39,428 bases of DNA from Bacteroidales bacterium (GTDB lineage Bacteria > Bacteroidota > Bacteroidia > Bacteroidales > BM520): assembly GCA_031276035.1 (NCBI GenBank), contig JAISNV010000033.1, positions 68,057 to 107,484 on the forward strand, written 5' to 3'. Made by a program: the position numbers and the translations under genes. The notes beneath the pieces were generated by a model. That model saw only the letters and a program-made list of their open reading frames with translations. It searched no databases and was not told the DNA's origin. Positions 8,306 through 16,318 of the stretch are shown here, in pieces. How positions within the stretch are numbered: position 1 is the stretch's first letter; each line of letters starts with the position of its first letter.

Positions 8306-8322
8306 TCTTAATTCTTAATTCC
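8306..8322 (-). repeat. TTAAGAATTA-type repeat abutting the MATE start codon
   Basis: TCTTAATTCTTAATTCC ends exactly at the ATG of the MATE gene (8323), just as the repeat at 5019-5052 ends at the pump's ATG. It is inverted relative to 8172-8186. Confidence 0.7.
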
Positions 8323-9678
8323 ATGAACTCCGTTGACATATTAGGCACTGAGAAAGTTGGAAAGCTATTGTACAAATACGCTGTACCGTCGATTATTGCT
8401 ATGGTTGCTCAATCCTTATACAATCTTGTTGATAGTATTTTCATCGGTCATGGAGTTGGAGTTTTGGCAATTGCGGCTTTGGCTATCGCTTTACCGCTGA
8501 TGAATTTGAGTTCCGTTTTAGGTTCGATGGTTGGCAGCGGAGCTTCAACATTTATTGCTCTCAAGCTAGGAGAAAAAGACAAAAAGTCGGCATCTCTTTG
8601 TTCCGGAAATGTTGTTTTACTCAATCTGATCATCGGCATAAGCTATACAATAATTGTCTTAATCTTTTTAGACCCGATTTTGTTATTCTTCGGTGCGAGT
8701 GAGGACACGCTTCCATTAGCAAGAGATTATATGCAGATAATAATTATCGGAAATATTATAACGCAATTATTTTTAGGACTCAATGAAGTAATCCGTTCGT
8801 CTGGATATCCGCAAAAAGCAATGAAAATGATGCTGTTGGCAGTTATATTAAATTGTTTTTTAGACGCTCTTTTCATTTTCGGTTTCGGCTGGGGAATAAA
8901 AGGAGCCGCATACGCGACAGTTCTGGCACAGATTATTGCCCTACTTTTTGAAATCAAACATCTTTCAAACAAGAATCATATCATTCATTTCGAACGCAAT
9001 ATCTTTCATCTGAGAAAAAATATTGCTTCAAAAATCATCACAATCGGACTTTCACCCTTTTTAGTCAATGTTTGCAGCAGTTTGGTGGTAATCATTTTCA
9101 ATAATATATTTAAAAAATACGGCGGCGATTTATATATTGCGGCTTACGGAATCGTTAACAGGCTGCTTACTATTGTTGTTATGATTTTAATGGGATTATC
9201 AATAGGAATGCAACCGGTATTTGGATATAATTTCGGAGCAAAATTGTACCCACGCGTAAAAAGGACGCTCGGAATAACTTTGTTGTGTGGAATCTCTATT
9301 GCAAGCTTTGCTTTTATATTGTTCCAAAGTTTTCCGGAACTATTATGCAAATTATTCTCACATGATTCGGGATTGATAGAAATATCTTCGCAAGGATTGC
9401 GGATTATGAGCGCCATGTTACCTTTTGTTGGATTTCAAATTGTGGCTTCTAATTTCTTTCTATCAATCGGTTATGCAAAAAAATCAATATTTCTTTCGCT
9501 TACACGTCAATTTTTATTTCTCATTCCCTGCATTTTGATATTGCCGAAATTTTTGGGTATAACCGGAGTTTGGGCGAGCGCTCCATTAGCCGATTTAATT
9601 TCGGCTATTGTTACCGGAATCATGTTATTACATCAGATTAAGTTACTAAAAAGAATACAAAACCATGCTATACAATAA
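8323..9678 (+). CDS. MATE-family multidrug efflux transporter (NorM/DinF-like)
   Basis: This cation-coupled drug/metabolite exporter of the inner membrane has 451 residues and about twelve hydrophobic segments in two homologous halves. It starts LGTEKVGKLLYKYAVPSIIA, and the family signature region VDSIFIGHGVGVLAIAALAI is in TM2. The second half begins near residue 235 (ITIGLSPFLVNVCSSLVVII), with a matching GIVNRLLTIVVMILMGLSIG. A MATE gene between an RND pump and its outer-membrane channel is unusual, and repeats mark its upstream boundary, so it may have joined the cluster secondarily. MATE proteins work without an adaptor or channel; whether it shares substrates with the RND system is unknown. 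Confidence 0.95.
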   Translation: MNSVDILGTEKVGKLLYKYAVPSIIAMVAQSLYNLVDSIFIGHGVGVLAIAALAIALPLMNLSSVLGSMVGSGASTFIALKLGEKDKKSASLCSGNVVLLNLIIGISYTIIVLIFLDPILLFFGASEDTLPLARDYMQIIIIGNIITQLFLGLNEVIRSSGYPQKAMKMMLLAVILNCFLDALFIFGFGWGIKGAAYATVLAQIIALLFEIKHLSNKNHIIHFERNIFHLRKNIASKIITIGLSPFLVNVCSSLVVIIFNNIFKKYGGDLYIAAYGIVNRLLTIVVMILMGLSIGMQPVFGYNFGAKLYPRVKRTLGITLLCGISIASFAFILFQSFPELLCKLFSHDSGLIEISSQGLRIMSAMLPFVGFQIVASNFFLSIGYAKKSIFLSLTRQFLFLIPCILILPKFLGITGVWASAPLADLISAIVTGIMLLHQIKLLKRIQNHAIQ

Positions 9679-9758
9679 ATTAAGAAAGATAGAATATTCC
9701 TTATACCAGAAAAATTAAAAATAAAGCTTAATTACATAATCATCTAAACCAAAATAAT

Positions 9759-11153
9759 ATGACTAAAAATAATAATCAAAATATGAAATCGAAAATCCAA
9801 TTTTTAATTTTTACTTTTTCATTTGTAATCCTATTCTCCGGTTGCGGTATTTACACCAAATATTCTCGTCCCGAAATGCGTACCGATAATGTTTTCGGAG
9901 AAAATATAGAAACTGTTGATACAACAACCATCGGGGATTTACAATGGACGGAAATGTATTCAGATGCATATTTGCAGAAATTGATTCAAAAAGGGTTGGA
10001 TAATAATACTGACCTTCAGATTGCCCGCTTACGGATCTCACAGTCTCAGGCATCTCTGAAATCCGCCAAACTCGCTTACACTCCTTCGGTTTCTTTCAAT
10101 CCGTCGGGAACCGTCAGTAGTTTTGACGGACAGTCGGCAAGTAAAACCTACGAATTACCTGTGAGTGCCAGTTGGGAAGTGGATATCTTCGGGAAATTAA
10201 CCAATCAAAAACGACAATCACAGGCATCGCTTGAAGAAAGCGAAACATACCAACAAGCGGTGCAATCTCAATTGATTGCCAATATTGCTAATTATTATTA
10301 TACTTTGTTGATGCTGGATGAACAGTTACGAGTAACTCAACAAACAGCTGTAAGTTGGGAAGATAATGTAAGAACGTTGCGTGCTTTAAAGAAAGCGGGC
10401 GAAACCAATGAGGCGGCGGTTTCACAGGCTGAAGCCAACAAATGTTCTGTGGACGCTACCGTATATGATTTGAAGTTGCAAATTACGGAAATTCAAAATT
10501 CATTATGTGCTTTGCTTGGCGAAATTCCTCAAACAATAGAACGTGGAAACCTGAACAATCAAACTTTTCCACAAGAATTATCCGTTGGTATTCCGGTTCA
10601 ATTACTATCCAACCGTCCGGATGTACGAAATGCAGAAGCATCGTTAAAAAGGGCTTTTTATACTACCAATGAAGCACGTTCCTATTTTTATCCTTCTTTG
10701 AATTTGAGCGGAATTTTGGGTTGGACAAACAGCAGTGGCGGAGTCGTTACCAATCCGGGAGCTTTGATTTGGCAAGTTGTGGGATCTATAGCTCAGCCGA
10801 TTTTTAATCAAGGAAAAAACAAGGCCCGACTCGAAATAGCTAAATCTCAACAAGAAGAGGCAAAACTGACGTTCCAGCAAACCATTTTGGATGCAGGTGC
10901 GGAAGTGAACACAAATCTTGCCAAATATCAAACCGCGAAACAGAAAGTAGCTCTTTATGAAACACAAATATACTTACTCGAATCCGCAGTTAAATCTACC
11001 AAACTGTTGATGGAATACGGAACAATTAATTATCTGGAAGTTCTCACAGCGCAACAAACCTTATTGGATGCCGAGCTTTTACAAATCTCCAATCGATTTG
11101 ATGAGATACAGAGCATTATTAATCTGTATAGTGCTTTGGGCGGAGGAAGATGA
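9759..11153 (+). CDS. Outer-membrane efflux lipoprotein (TolC/OprM/NodT family)
   Basis: This is the outer-membrane channel of the tripartite pump, 464 residues. The signal peptide ends in a lipobox FSGC (Cys29). An internal ATG at 9783 (residue 9, MKSKIQFLIF) would give a more ordinary 20-residue signal and is an equally likely start. Two OEP repeats follow: the first has TDLQIARLRISQSQASLKSA, and the second has the family hallmark LLSNRPDVRNAEASL (about 281-295) followed by FYPSLNLSGILGW. Long coiled-coil helices match the periplasmic tunnel. It is the last gene of the efflux cluster and faces the convergent porin gene; a hairpin at 11176-11222 lies between. Confidence 0.94.
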   Translation: MTKNNNQNMKSKIQFLIFTFSFVILFSGCGIYTKYSRPEMRTDNVFGENIETVDTTTIGDLQWTEMYSDAYLQKLIQKGLDNNTDLQIARLRISQSQASLKSAKLAYTPSVSFNPSGTVSSFDGQSASKTYELPVSASWEVDIFGKLTNQKRQSQASLEESETYQQAVQSQLIANIANYYYTLLMLDEQLRVTQQTAVSWEDNVRTLRALKKAGETNEAAVSQAEANKCSVDATVYDLKLQITEIQNSLCALLGEIPQTIERGNLNNQTFPQELSVGIPVQLLSNRPDVRNAEASLKRAFYTTNEARSYFYPSLNLSGILGWTNSSGGVVTNPGALIWQVVGSIAQPIFNQGKNKARLEIAKSQQEEAKLTFQQTILDAGAEVNTNLAKYQTAKQKVALYETQIYLLESAVKSTKLLMEYGTINYLEVLTAQQTLLDAELLQISNRFDEIQSIINLYSALGGGR

Positions 11154-11175
11154 TTTAGAACCAAAAATAAAATGA

Positions 11176-11222
11176 ATAATATTATCATTTTGAAGAAATA
11201 TTCATTAGAATGATAATGTTAT
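11176..11222. terminator. Candidate bidirectional hairpin between the efflux cluster and the porin gene
   Basis: ATAATATTATCATT (11176-11189) pairs with AATGATAATGTTAT (11209-11222) with one mismatch around a 19-nt loop. It sits between two convergent genes and overlaps the porin stop codon. It is AT-rich with no good T tract, so its strength as a terminator is uncertain. Confidence 0.4.
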
Positions 11223-12230
11223 CATCGCACTAACTAAATTACTGTTAGAATCCGCATTATGACTATGTGTTTTATATATATAATTTACTTGGCAACGAAG
11301 GAATTTTGTAGCCCAATAATTTAATCCTACTGTGTAATCCGTTTGATAAGTTTCGGGGGAATTTATATCATTACGGAAAAAGTCATAACGGATAGCAGGC
11401 ATTAATCTTCCGAAGAAAGTGTAACCGGCCAGCACATAAAATCCATCACTTTTCACTCCTCCGGTATTTCCTCCTACATACTCTGCACGAGCCACAACTT
11501 TTTTATCATCATAACGTATTCCCAAACTCCAGCGATCGCGACGCGATAAGACATTCTCCGCATCATCAGTATCAACTTCGAATTTACCTAAATATCCGGA
11601 AGCGGAAATCGTCAAATGTTTAATCGGATTAAAACTAATTCTACCGACAACATCTTTGGCTTTATCTTTATCCCGTATATTTATGCCGGAACCATTGAAA
11701 ACACCCAAATCATATTGCAACATGTAAAATCCGTCTGCTTTAAAAAGAGAACCGCTGACCATTATACCAACGTCTCTTCCGTTAGATTTCATTCCTGATA
11801 TATCTTGATAAGAGCAAAGTTTTATAGTTGACATTGAGTTATCTATAAACTCCAAATTTTGCGGCGAATACGGATTCTCCATAGTAAAAGGAATCTTAAA
11901 TTCTCCTACCTGAATATGCAACCACGGTTTGATTTTCGCTCGAACATAGGCATCCAACAAAAAAGCATCGGAAGCAAATTCGAACTGTAATCTATAATCG
12001 AAAACCGGAGATAAATCGCCCCGAAAATCAATTCTGGCGCGGCGGACATCAAAAGAATTTATATCATCTCCGTATTGATAACGAAAATTGATTAATCCTG
12101 AAATCTTAGGAAGCATCGATTGGATCTTCTCTAATTTTTTTAATCTTTCATTGGTAGTACTATCCGGTTCCTGTGCAAAGATTGTTATTGGCAATAATAT
12201 AATTAGTATTAAAAGTGTATTTTTTTTCAT
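11205..12230 (-). CDS. OprP/OprO-like anion-selective porin
   Basis: This outer-membrane porin has 341 residues from MKKNTLLILI; an ATG two codons earlier is possible. The signal peptide ends about TIFA-QEP. A short coiled-coil (TTNERLKKLEKIQ) precedes the barrel, which begins with ISGLINFRYQYGDDINSFDV and alternates aromatic and charged strands to a terminal Phe (VSAMITLSF), the usual barrel-assembly signal. Features such as RRARIDFRGDLSPVFDYRLQ and IKPWLHIQVGEFKIPFTMEN fit the phosphate-selective porin family (O and P). Family names imply phosphate, but specificity is rarely tested. It follows cysH on the same strand after about 160 bp and has its own -7 box, so outer-membrane entry of sulfate is a plausible role. 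Confidence 0.88.
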   Translation of the reverse strand: MKKNTLLILIILLPITIFAQEPDSTTNERLKKLEKIQSMLPKISGLINFRYQYGDDINSFDVRRARIDFRGDLSPVFDYRLQFEFASDAFLLDAYVRAKIKPWLHIQVGEFKIPFTMENPYSPQNLEFIDNSMSTIKLCSYQDISGMKSNGRDVGIMVSGSLFKADGFYMLQYDLGVFNGSGINIRDKDKAKDVVGRISFNPIKHLTISASGYLGKFEVDTDDAENVLSRRDRWSLGIRYDDKKVVARAEYVGGNTGGVKSDGFYVLAGYTFFGRLMPAIRYDFFRNDINSPETYQTDYTVGLNYWATKFLRCQVNYIYKTHSHNADSNSNLVSAMITLSF

Positions 12231-12293
12231 AAACAAAATTTATTTAAATTAATTAAGAGTTATGGATGGTTTGATTTGTTATTATAATTTTCA

Positions 12294-12301
12294 CAAATTT
12301 A
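12294..12301 (-). promoter_or_regulatory. -7 promoter element of the porin gene
   Basis: It reads TAAATTTG on the minus strand, matching TAnnTTTG, 63 nt before the porin ATG at 12230. The porin may therefore be transcribed on its own as well as by read-through from cysH. Confidence 0.5.
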
Positions 12302-12358
12302 TCTTTAACGGAGAATACTAATTTGTTATTAATTTTACACATAACAATATCCCTTCAA

Positions 12359-12392
12359 TTTTTAACTATTAATTCTTAACTCTCTTAACTCA
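12359..12392 (-). repeat. TTAAGAATTA-type repeat after cysH
   Basis: This is another member of the repeat family found in the efflux cluster. Its plus strand includes AATTCTTAACTCT (12371-12383), identical to part of the copy at 5019-5036. It lies 3 bp beyond the cysH stop codon. Confidence 0.7.
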
Positions 12393-12395
12393 TCA

Positions 12396-13103
12396 CTACT
12401 TACGATGCAATCCGCATTCTTTATGATTCGGATCTTCCCACCACCAGCGGCCGGCACGTATATCTTCGCCCTGTTCAACGGCTCGAGTGCAAGGTTCGCA
12501 ACCAATACTCGGAAATCCTTTATCATGAAGTTTATTATATGGAACAGAATTTTCCTTAATATATTTCCAAACTTGCTCTTCCGTCCAATTTATAAGCGGA
12601 TTTATCTTTACAAGTCCGTTACTTTCATCCCACTCGACTAATTGAACATCATTGCGCGTAACAGATTGCTCGTGGCGAAGTCCGCATATCCAGGCATCCA
12701 AGCCGGCAAAAGCACGACGCAAAGGTTCGATCTTCCTGATTTCACAACATTTTTTTCTTTTTTCAATACTCTCATAAAAAAGATTAATTCCTTCAGCATT
12801 TACCATTTGTTCAACTCTTTTATAATCAGGAAAATAAATTTCTATATTAATTCCGTACTTCATACAAGTTTTATCAATCAATTGATAAGTTTCCGGAAAT
12901 AATCGACCGGTATCAAGGGTAAAAATTCTGATTGATTTATCAATTTTGACAATCATATCGGTGAGTGCCTGGTCTTCGATGCTTAAACTTGAAGATAAAG
13001 CTATTTTTTTATCAAATTTTTCTAAAAAGAAACTAATAACTACCTGCGGATCCGCATCAATAAGTTCTTTATTCCACTTTTCGATTTCAACTTTTGAATA
13101 CAT
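12396..13103 (-). CDS. cysH: Assimilatory adenylyl-sulfate (APS) reductase, 4Fe-4S type
   Basis: It reduces activated sulfate to sulfite in the cytoplasm. The 235-residue protein has a PP-loop-like N-terminus (ALSSSLSIEDQALTDM, 35-50), the substrate motif TLDTGRLFPETYQL, and the C-terminal redox motif KECGLH with catalytic Cys230. Cys119-Cys120 (RKKCCEIRK) and Cys202/Cys205 (GCEPC) form the CC...CxxC set that binds a [4Fe-4S] cluster. Enzymes with this cluster generally use APS directly, whereas cluster-free homologues use PAPS. This agrees with the lack of an APS kinase gene nearby. It lies 2 nt downstream of cysN. Sulfite reductase is not in this window. Confidence 0.95.
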   Translation of the reverse strand: MYSKVEIEKWNKELIDADPQVVISFFLEKFDKKIALSSSLSIEDQALTDMIVKIDKSIRIFTLDTGRLFPETYQLIDKTCMKYGINIEIYFPDYKRVEQMVNAEGINLFYESIEKRKKCCEIRKIEPLRRAFAGLDAWICGLRHEQSVTRNDVQLVEWDESNGLVKINPLINWTEEQVWKYIKENSVPYNKLHDKGFPSIGCEPCTRAVEQGEDIRAGRWWWEDPNHKECGLHRK

Positions 13104-13105
13104 AA

Positions 13106-14383
13106 TTAAATATTTTCTATTATCATACCTGCGCCAACAGTTTCAAATGTATGTTGATCAATAATAATTAAACTTCCTGTTATGCGATTATGTTTGTAAT
13201 AATCATAAACTAAGGGATTGGCGGTTTGAATTGTAATTGCAGCAATGTCATTCATATTAAGCTGTTTTACATCTGATTCAAGTTCTAATGTATTGATATT
13301 ATGTTTGTAATGAATCTCTTTGACAATACCCAATGTTTCATTTGTTGCTTGTTTGATTAAGTACCTGCCGTTTAATGGCATTGGACTTTCATTAAACCAA
13401 CAAACAGTCAGAGTTATTTTTTGTGAAACTTGAGGCTCAATACCTTTCGTCCCTACTAACATATCTCCTCTGCTTATATCAATATCATCGGCAAGTTGAA
13501 TCGTAACCCAATCGGGAGTAAAAACTTCATCAATTACTTTCTCTGCCTGCGATAAAGCCGTAACCTTCGATTTCAGTCCGGAAGGCAAAACTCGCAATTC
13601 GTCCCCAATATTAAGTATTCCGCCCGACATTCTTCCGGCGTAACCCCTGAAATCGGGGAATTTATCGGAAATCGGCCGAATAACATATTGTACGGGCATT
13701 CTAACTTCGGAAGAATTTATTTTATGTTCTATAGGCGTACTCTCCAATAACTCCATCAAAGTTTCGCCGGTATACCAAGAGATTCGTTCCGATCTTTCAA
13801 CAACATTATCTCCGTATTTTGCAGAAATCGGAATAAATTTCACAGCATCGATTTTCAAAGTCTTCAATATACTATTATAACTTTCACAAATCTCATCATA
13901 AACTTCCTGCGAGAAATTTATAAGATCCATTTTATTGATACAAACCACAATATGGGGAATTCCGAGCAATGAGGCAATAAAAGAATGCCGTACCGTTTGT
14001 TCCAGAATACCATGTCGCGCATCAACTAATATAATTGCAAGATCTGCGGTAGATGCACCTGTAACCATATTCCGGGTATATTGAATGTGTCCGGGAGTAT
14101 CAGCAATAATAAATTTGCGTTTAGGAGTAGCAAAATACCTGTAAGCCACATCAATAGTAATACCTTGCTCTCTTTCGGCGCGAAGGCCATCGGTAAGTAA
14201 AGCCAAATTAACTTCCTCATTTCCACTACGTTTAGAAGCAGTTTCAACAGCTTCAAGTTGATCCTCAAAAATCGATTTGCTATCGTACAACAGTCGCCCG
14301 ATTAAAGTACTTTTCCCGTCATCAACACTTCCGGCTGTAGTAAAGCGTAAAAGCTCCATATCTAAATATCCGTTTTTTGACAT
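13106..14383 (-). CDS. cysN: Sulfate adenylyltransferase subunit 1 (regulatory GTPase)
   Basis: CysN hydrolyses GTP to drive APS formation by CysD (ATP sulfurylase). The 425-residue protein has the EF-Tu-like G domain: P loop GSVDDGKS (18-25), G3 DTPGH (95-99) and G4 NKMD (150-153), followed by two beta-barrel domains. It ends near residue 425 with no APS-kinase (CysC) domain of the kind fused in NodQ/CysNC proteins. That fits the APS-using CysH downstream. It lies 2 nt before cysH and 123 nt after cysD. The cysD-cysN gap holds a 10-bp palindrome (14437-14446) but no exact TAnnTTTG box. Confidence 0.96.
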   Translation of the reverse strand: MSKNGYLDMELLRFTTAGSVDDGKSTLIGRLLYDSKSIFEDQLEAVETASKRSGNEEVNLALLTDGLRAEREQGITIDVAYRYFATPKRKFIIADTPGHIQYTRNMVTGASTADLAIILVDARHGILEQTVRHSFIASLLGIPHIVVCINKMDLINFSQEVYDEICESYNSILKTLKIDAVKFIPISAKYGDNVVERSERISWYTGETLMELLESTPIEHKINSSEVRMPVQYVIRPISDKFPDFRGYAGRMSGGILNIGDELRVLPSGLKSKVTALSQAEKVIDEVFTPDWVTIQLADDIDISRGDMLVGTKGIEPQVSQKITLTVCWFNESPMPLNGRYLIKQATNETLGIVKEIHYKHNINTLELESDVKQLNMNDIAAITIQTANPLVYDYYKHNRITGSLIIIDQHTFETVGAGMIIENI

Positions 14384-14436
14384 AATTTTTTAATTAAAAT
14401 ATTCATTTATACAGAATTACAAAATTTTTAAAATTA

Positions 14437-14457
14437 ACATATATGTAAACTATATGT
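14437..14457. promoter_or_regulatory. Palindrome and half-site repeat in the cysD-cysN gap
   Basis: ACATATATGT (14437-14446) is a perfect 10-bp palindrome, and its half TATATGT recurs at 14451-14457, 11 bp (one turn) later. This may be a regulator-binding site or chance in AT-rich DNA. Confidence 0.3.
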
Positions 14458-14506
14458 CAGCAAATTTTTCATTATTAATCAATTATTTAAATTCATTTAA
14501 TAATAA

Positions 14507-15412
14507 TCAAAAGTAACCTGATTTCTTCCGGTCTTCCATAGCCGTTTCGGATCTTTTATCATCGGCACGGCTACCGCGTTCAGTAACGCGTGTTGCGGCA
14601 ATTTCCTCTATGATATCTTCCAATGTATGTGCTTGGGAAAGTGTTAGTCCGGTACAACTGATATCACCGATAGTTCTGCATCTGACATTACGGATTTCCA
14701 CTGTTTCGGTAGGACGAAGTTTCATACAAGGTTCAACCGCCAACCATTGTCCGTTACGCTTAAACACAGGTCTTTCGTGAGTGAAATATATACTCGGCAT
14801 TACAATATTTTCCTGCAAAATATATTGCCATACATCCATTTCAGTCCAATTACTTATAGGAAAAATACGAAAATGCTCGCCCATATTCTTATGGCCATTA
14901 AAAATATTCCACAACTCCGGACGTTGATTCTTCGGATTCCACTGTCCAAATTCATCACGATGCGAGAAAATACGCTCCTTAGCGCGGGCTTTTTCCTCAT
15001 CTCTACGGGCACCGCCGATTGCAGCATCAAATTTGTATTCTTCAATAGTATCAAGCAATGTTGTAGTCTGCAATTTATTACGACTTGCATCATAGCCTGT
15101 TTCTTCCTTTACCCTACCCTTGTCAATCGATTCTTGCACAGAACCTATAATCAAAGTCGCACCTAATCTTTCAACAAGAGCATCACGATATTCAATTGTT
15201 TCAGAGAAATTATGACCGGTATCTATATGCAAAAGAGGAAAAGGCAATTTTGCAGGATAAAAAGCCTTGTAAGCCAGATGAGTAAGAACAATTGAATCTT
15301 TTCCGCCGGAAAACAGAAGTGCAGGTTTTTCAAACTGTGCCGCCACCTCCCGCAAAATGTAAATTGACTCGGCCTCCAACTCTTTAAGATGTGTTAATTT
15401 ATATTCAGACAT
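14507..15412 (-). CDS. cysD: Sulfate adenylyltransferase subunit 2 (ATP sulfurylase)
   Basis: CysD makes adenylyl-sulfate (APS) from ATP and sulfate, with CysN supplying energy. The 301-residue protein has the normal length for the family. The PP-loop ATP-binding motif is SGGKDS (35-40, ALLFSGGKDSIVLTHLA). Other conserved features are LLHIDTGHNFSETIEYRD, the arginine-rich IGGARRDEEKARAKERIFSH and the C-terminal RCRTIGDISCTG. It starts 27 nt downstream of pstB on the same strand, too close for an independent promoter to be obvious. Transport and activation genes are therefore probably co-transcribed. Confidence 0.97.
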   Translation of the reverse strand: MSEYKLTHLKELEAESIYILREVAAQFEKPALLFSGGKDSIVLTHLAYKAFYPAKLPFPLLHIDTGHNFSETIEYRDALVERLGATLIIGSVQESIDKGRVKEETGYDASRNKLQTTTLLDTIEEYKFDAAIGGARRDEEKARAKERIFSHRDEFGQWNPKNQRPELWNIFNGHKNMGEHFRIFPISNWTEMDVWQYILQENIVMPSIYFTHERPVFKRNGQWLAVEPCMKLRPTETVEIRNVRCRTIGDISCTGLTLSQAHTLEDIIEEIAATRVTERGSRADDKRSETAMEDRKKSGYF

Positions 15413-15439
15413 ATTATTATTTCCTTTAATTTCAATATT

Positions 15440-16318
15440 TTAACTAAAAACTCCAGATAAATACTTTTTTGTCAGTTCATGTTGCGGATTATTGAAAACC
15501 GTTTTTGCATCTCCTGCTTCAATAACTTCGCCAAGATACATAAAAACAACATAATCAGCTATTCGCAAAGCTTGATGCAAAGTATGAGTAACCATTATAA
15601 TCGAATAGTTTTCCTTTAACTTCACAAAAAGATCTTCAATAATTTTGCTGGAAATGGGATCGAGTGCACTGGTTGCCTCATCGGCAAGAATAAACTGCGG
15701 TTCAACGGCTAAGCTACGAGCCAAGCACAGTCTTTGTTGCTGTCCGATCGACAAACGGATTGCGGGCGAACGAAGCCGATCCTTTACTTCTTCCCACAAA
15801 CCCGCACTTTCCAAATAGTGTTTAACAATCATATTTAATTTTTTTCGATTTTTGATTCCGTGAATACGGCAGCCGTAAGCAATATTTTCAAAAATTGACA
15901 TCGGCAAAGGACAAGGCTTTTGAGAGATTAAACCCATTTTGCGTCGCAATTCCGTAATTTCAGTACCACTATTAATAATGTCTTCACCGTCAATTAAAAC
16001 CTTACCATCCAGCTTAACTCCGTCTTCCACAGCATCAATCAATCTGTTAAGAGTTTTCAACAAAGTCGATTTACCGCATCCCGACGGACCGATGATACAA
16101 GTAATTTTATTATCCGGAATAGAAAGGTTAACATCTTTCAGGATATGATTATTTTTGATATAAACATTCAAATTCTGCACAACTAATTCGCTCTCCGCAT
16201 TTTTTCTGATAAACTTATGATCGGGGCGAAAGAGTTTAACTTCTTTGCGAAGTGTTGATGATTCTTGCCATTGATTATACTGGTTATAAGCAAGATTTAT
16301 AGAAGCTTTAAGACTCAT
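15440..16318 (-). CDS. pstB: Pst-family ABC transporter ATP-binding protein
   Basis: This ATPase powers the PstC/PstA permease. In its 292 residues are Walker A GPSGCGKS (77-84), the signature LSIGQQQR (about 189-196), Walker B FILADEATSALDP, and the switch His in MVTHTLHQALR. The start overlaps the pstA stop by ATGA-type coupling (16315-16318), which supports it. The ~45 residues before the usual PstB start (LVVQNLNVYI) are an extra charged N-terminus not normally present in ~250-260-residue PstB proteins. The C-terminus retains the GEVIEAGDAKTVFNNPQHELTKKYLSG pattern. No phoU follows, unlike most phosphate operons; cysD follows instead. The name reflects the family, not a proven phosphate role. 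Confidence 0.88.
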   Translation of the reverse strand: MSLKASINLAYNQYNQWQESSTLRKEVKLFRPDHKFIRKNAESELVVQNLNVYIKNNHILKDVNLSIPDNKITCIIGPSGCGKSTLLKTLNRLIDAVEDGVKLDGKVLIDGEDIINSGTEITELRRKMGLISQKPCPLPMSIFENIAYGCRIHGIKNRKKLNMIVKHYLESAGLWEEVKDRLRSPAIRLSIGQQQRLCLARSLAVEPQFILADEATSALDPISSKIIEDLFVKLKENYSIIMVTHTLHQALRIADYVVFMYLGEVIEAGDAKTVFNNPQHELTKKYLSGVFS

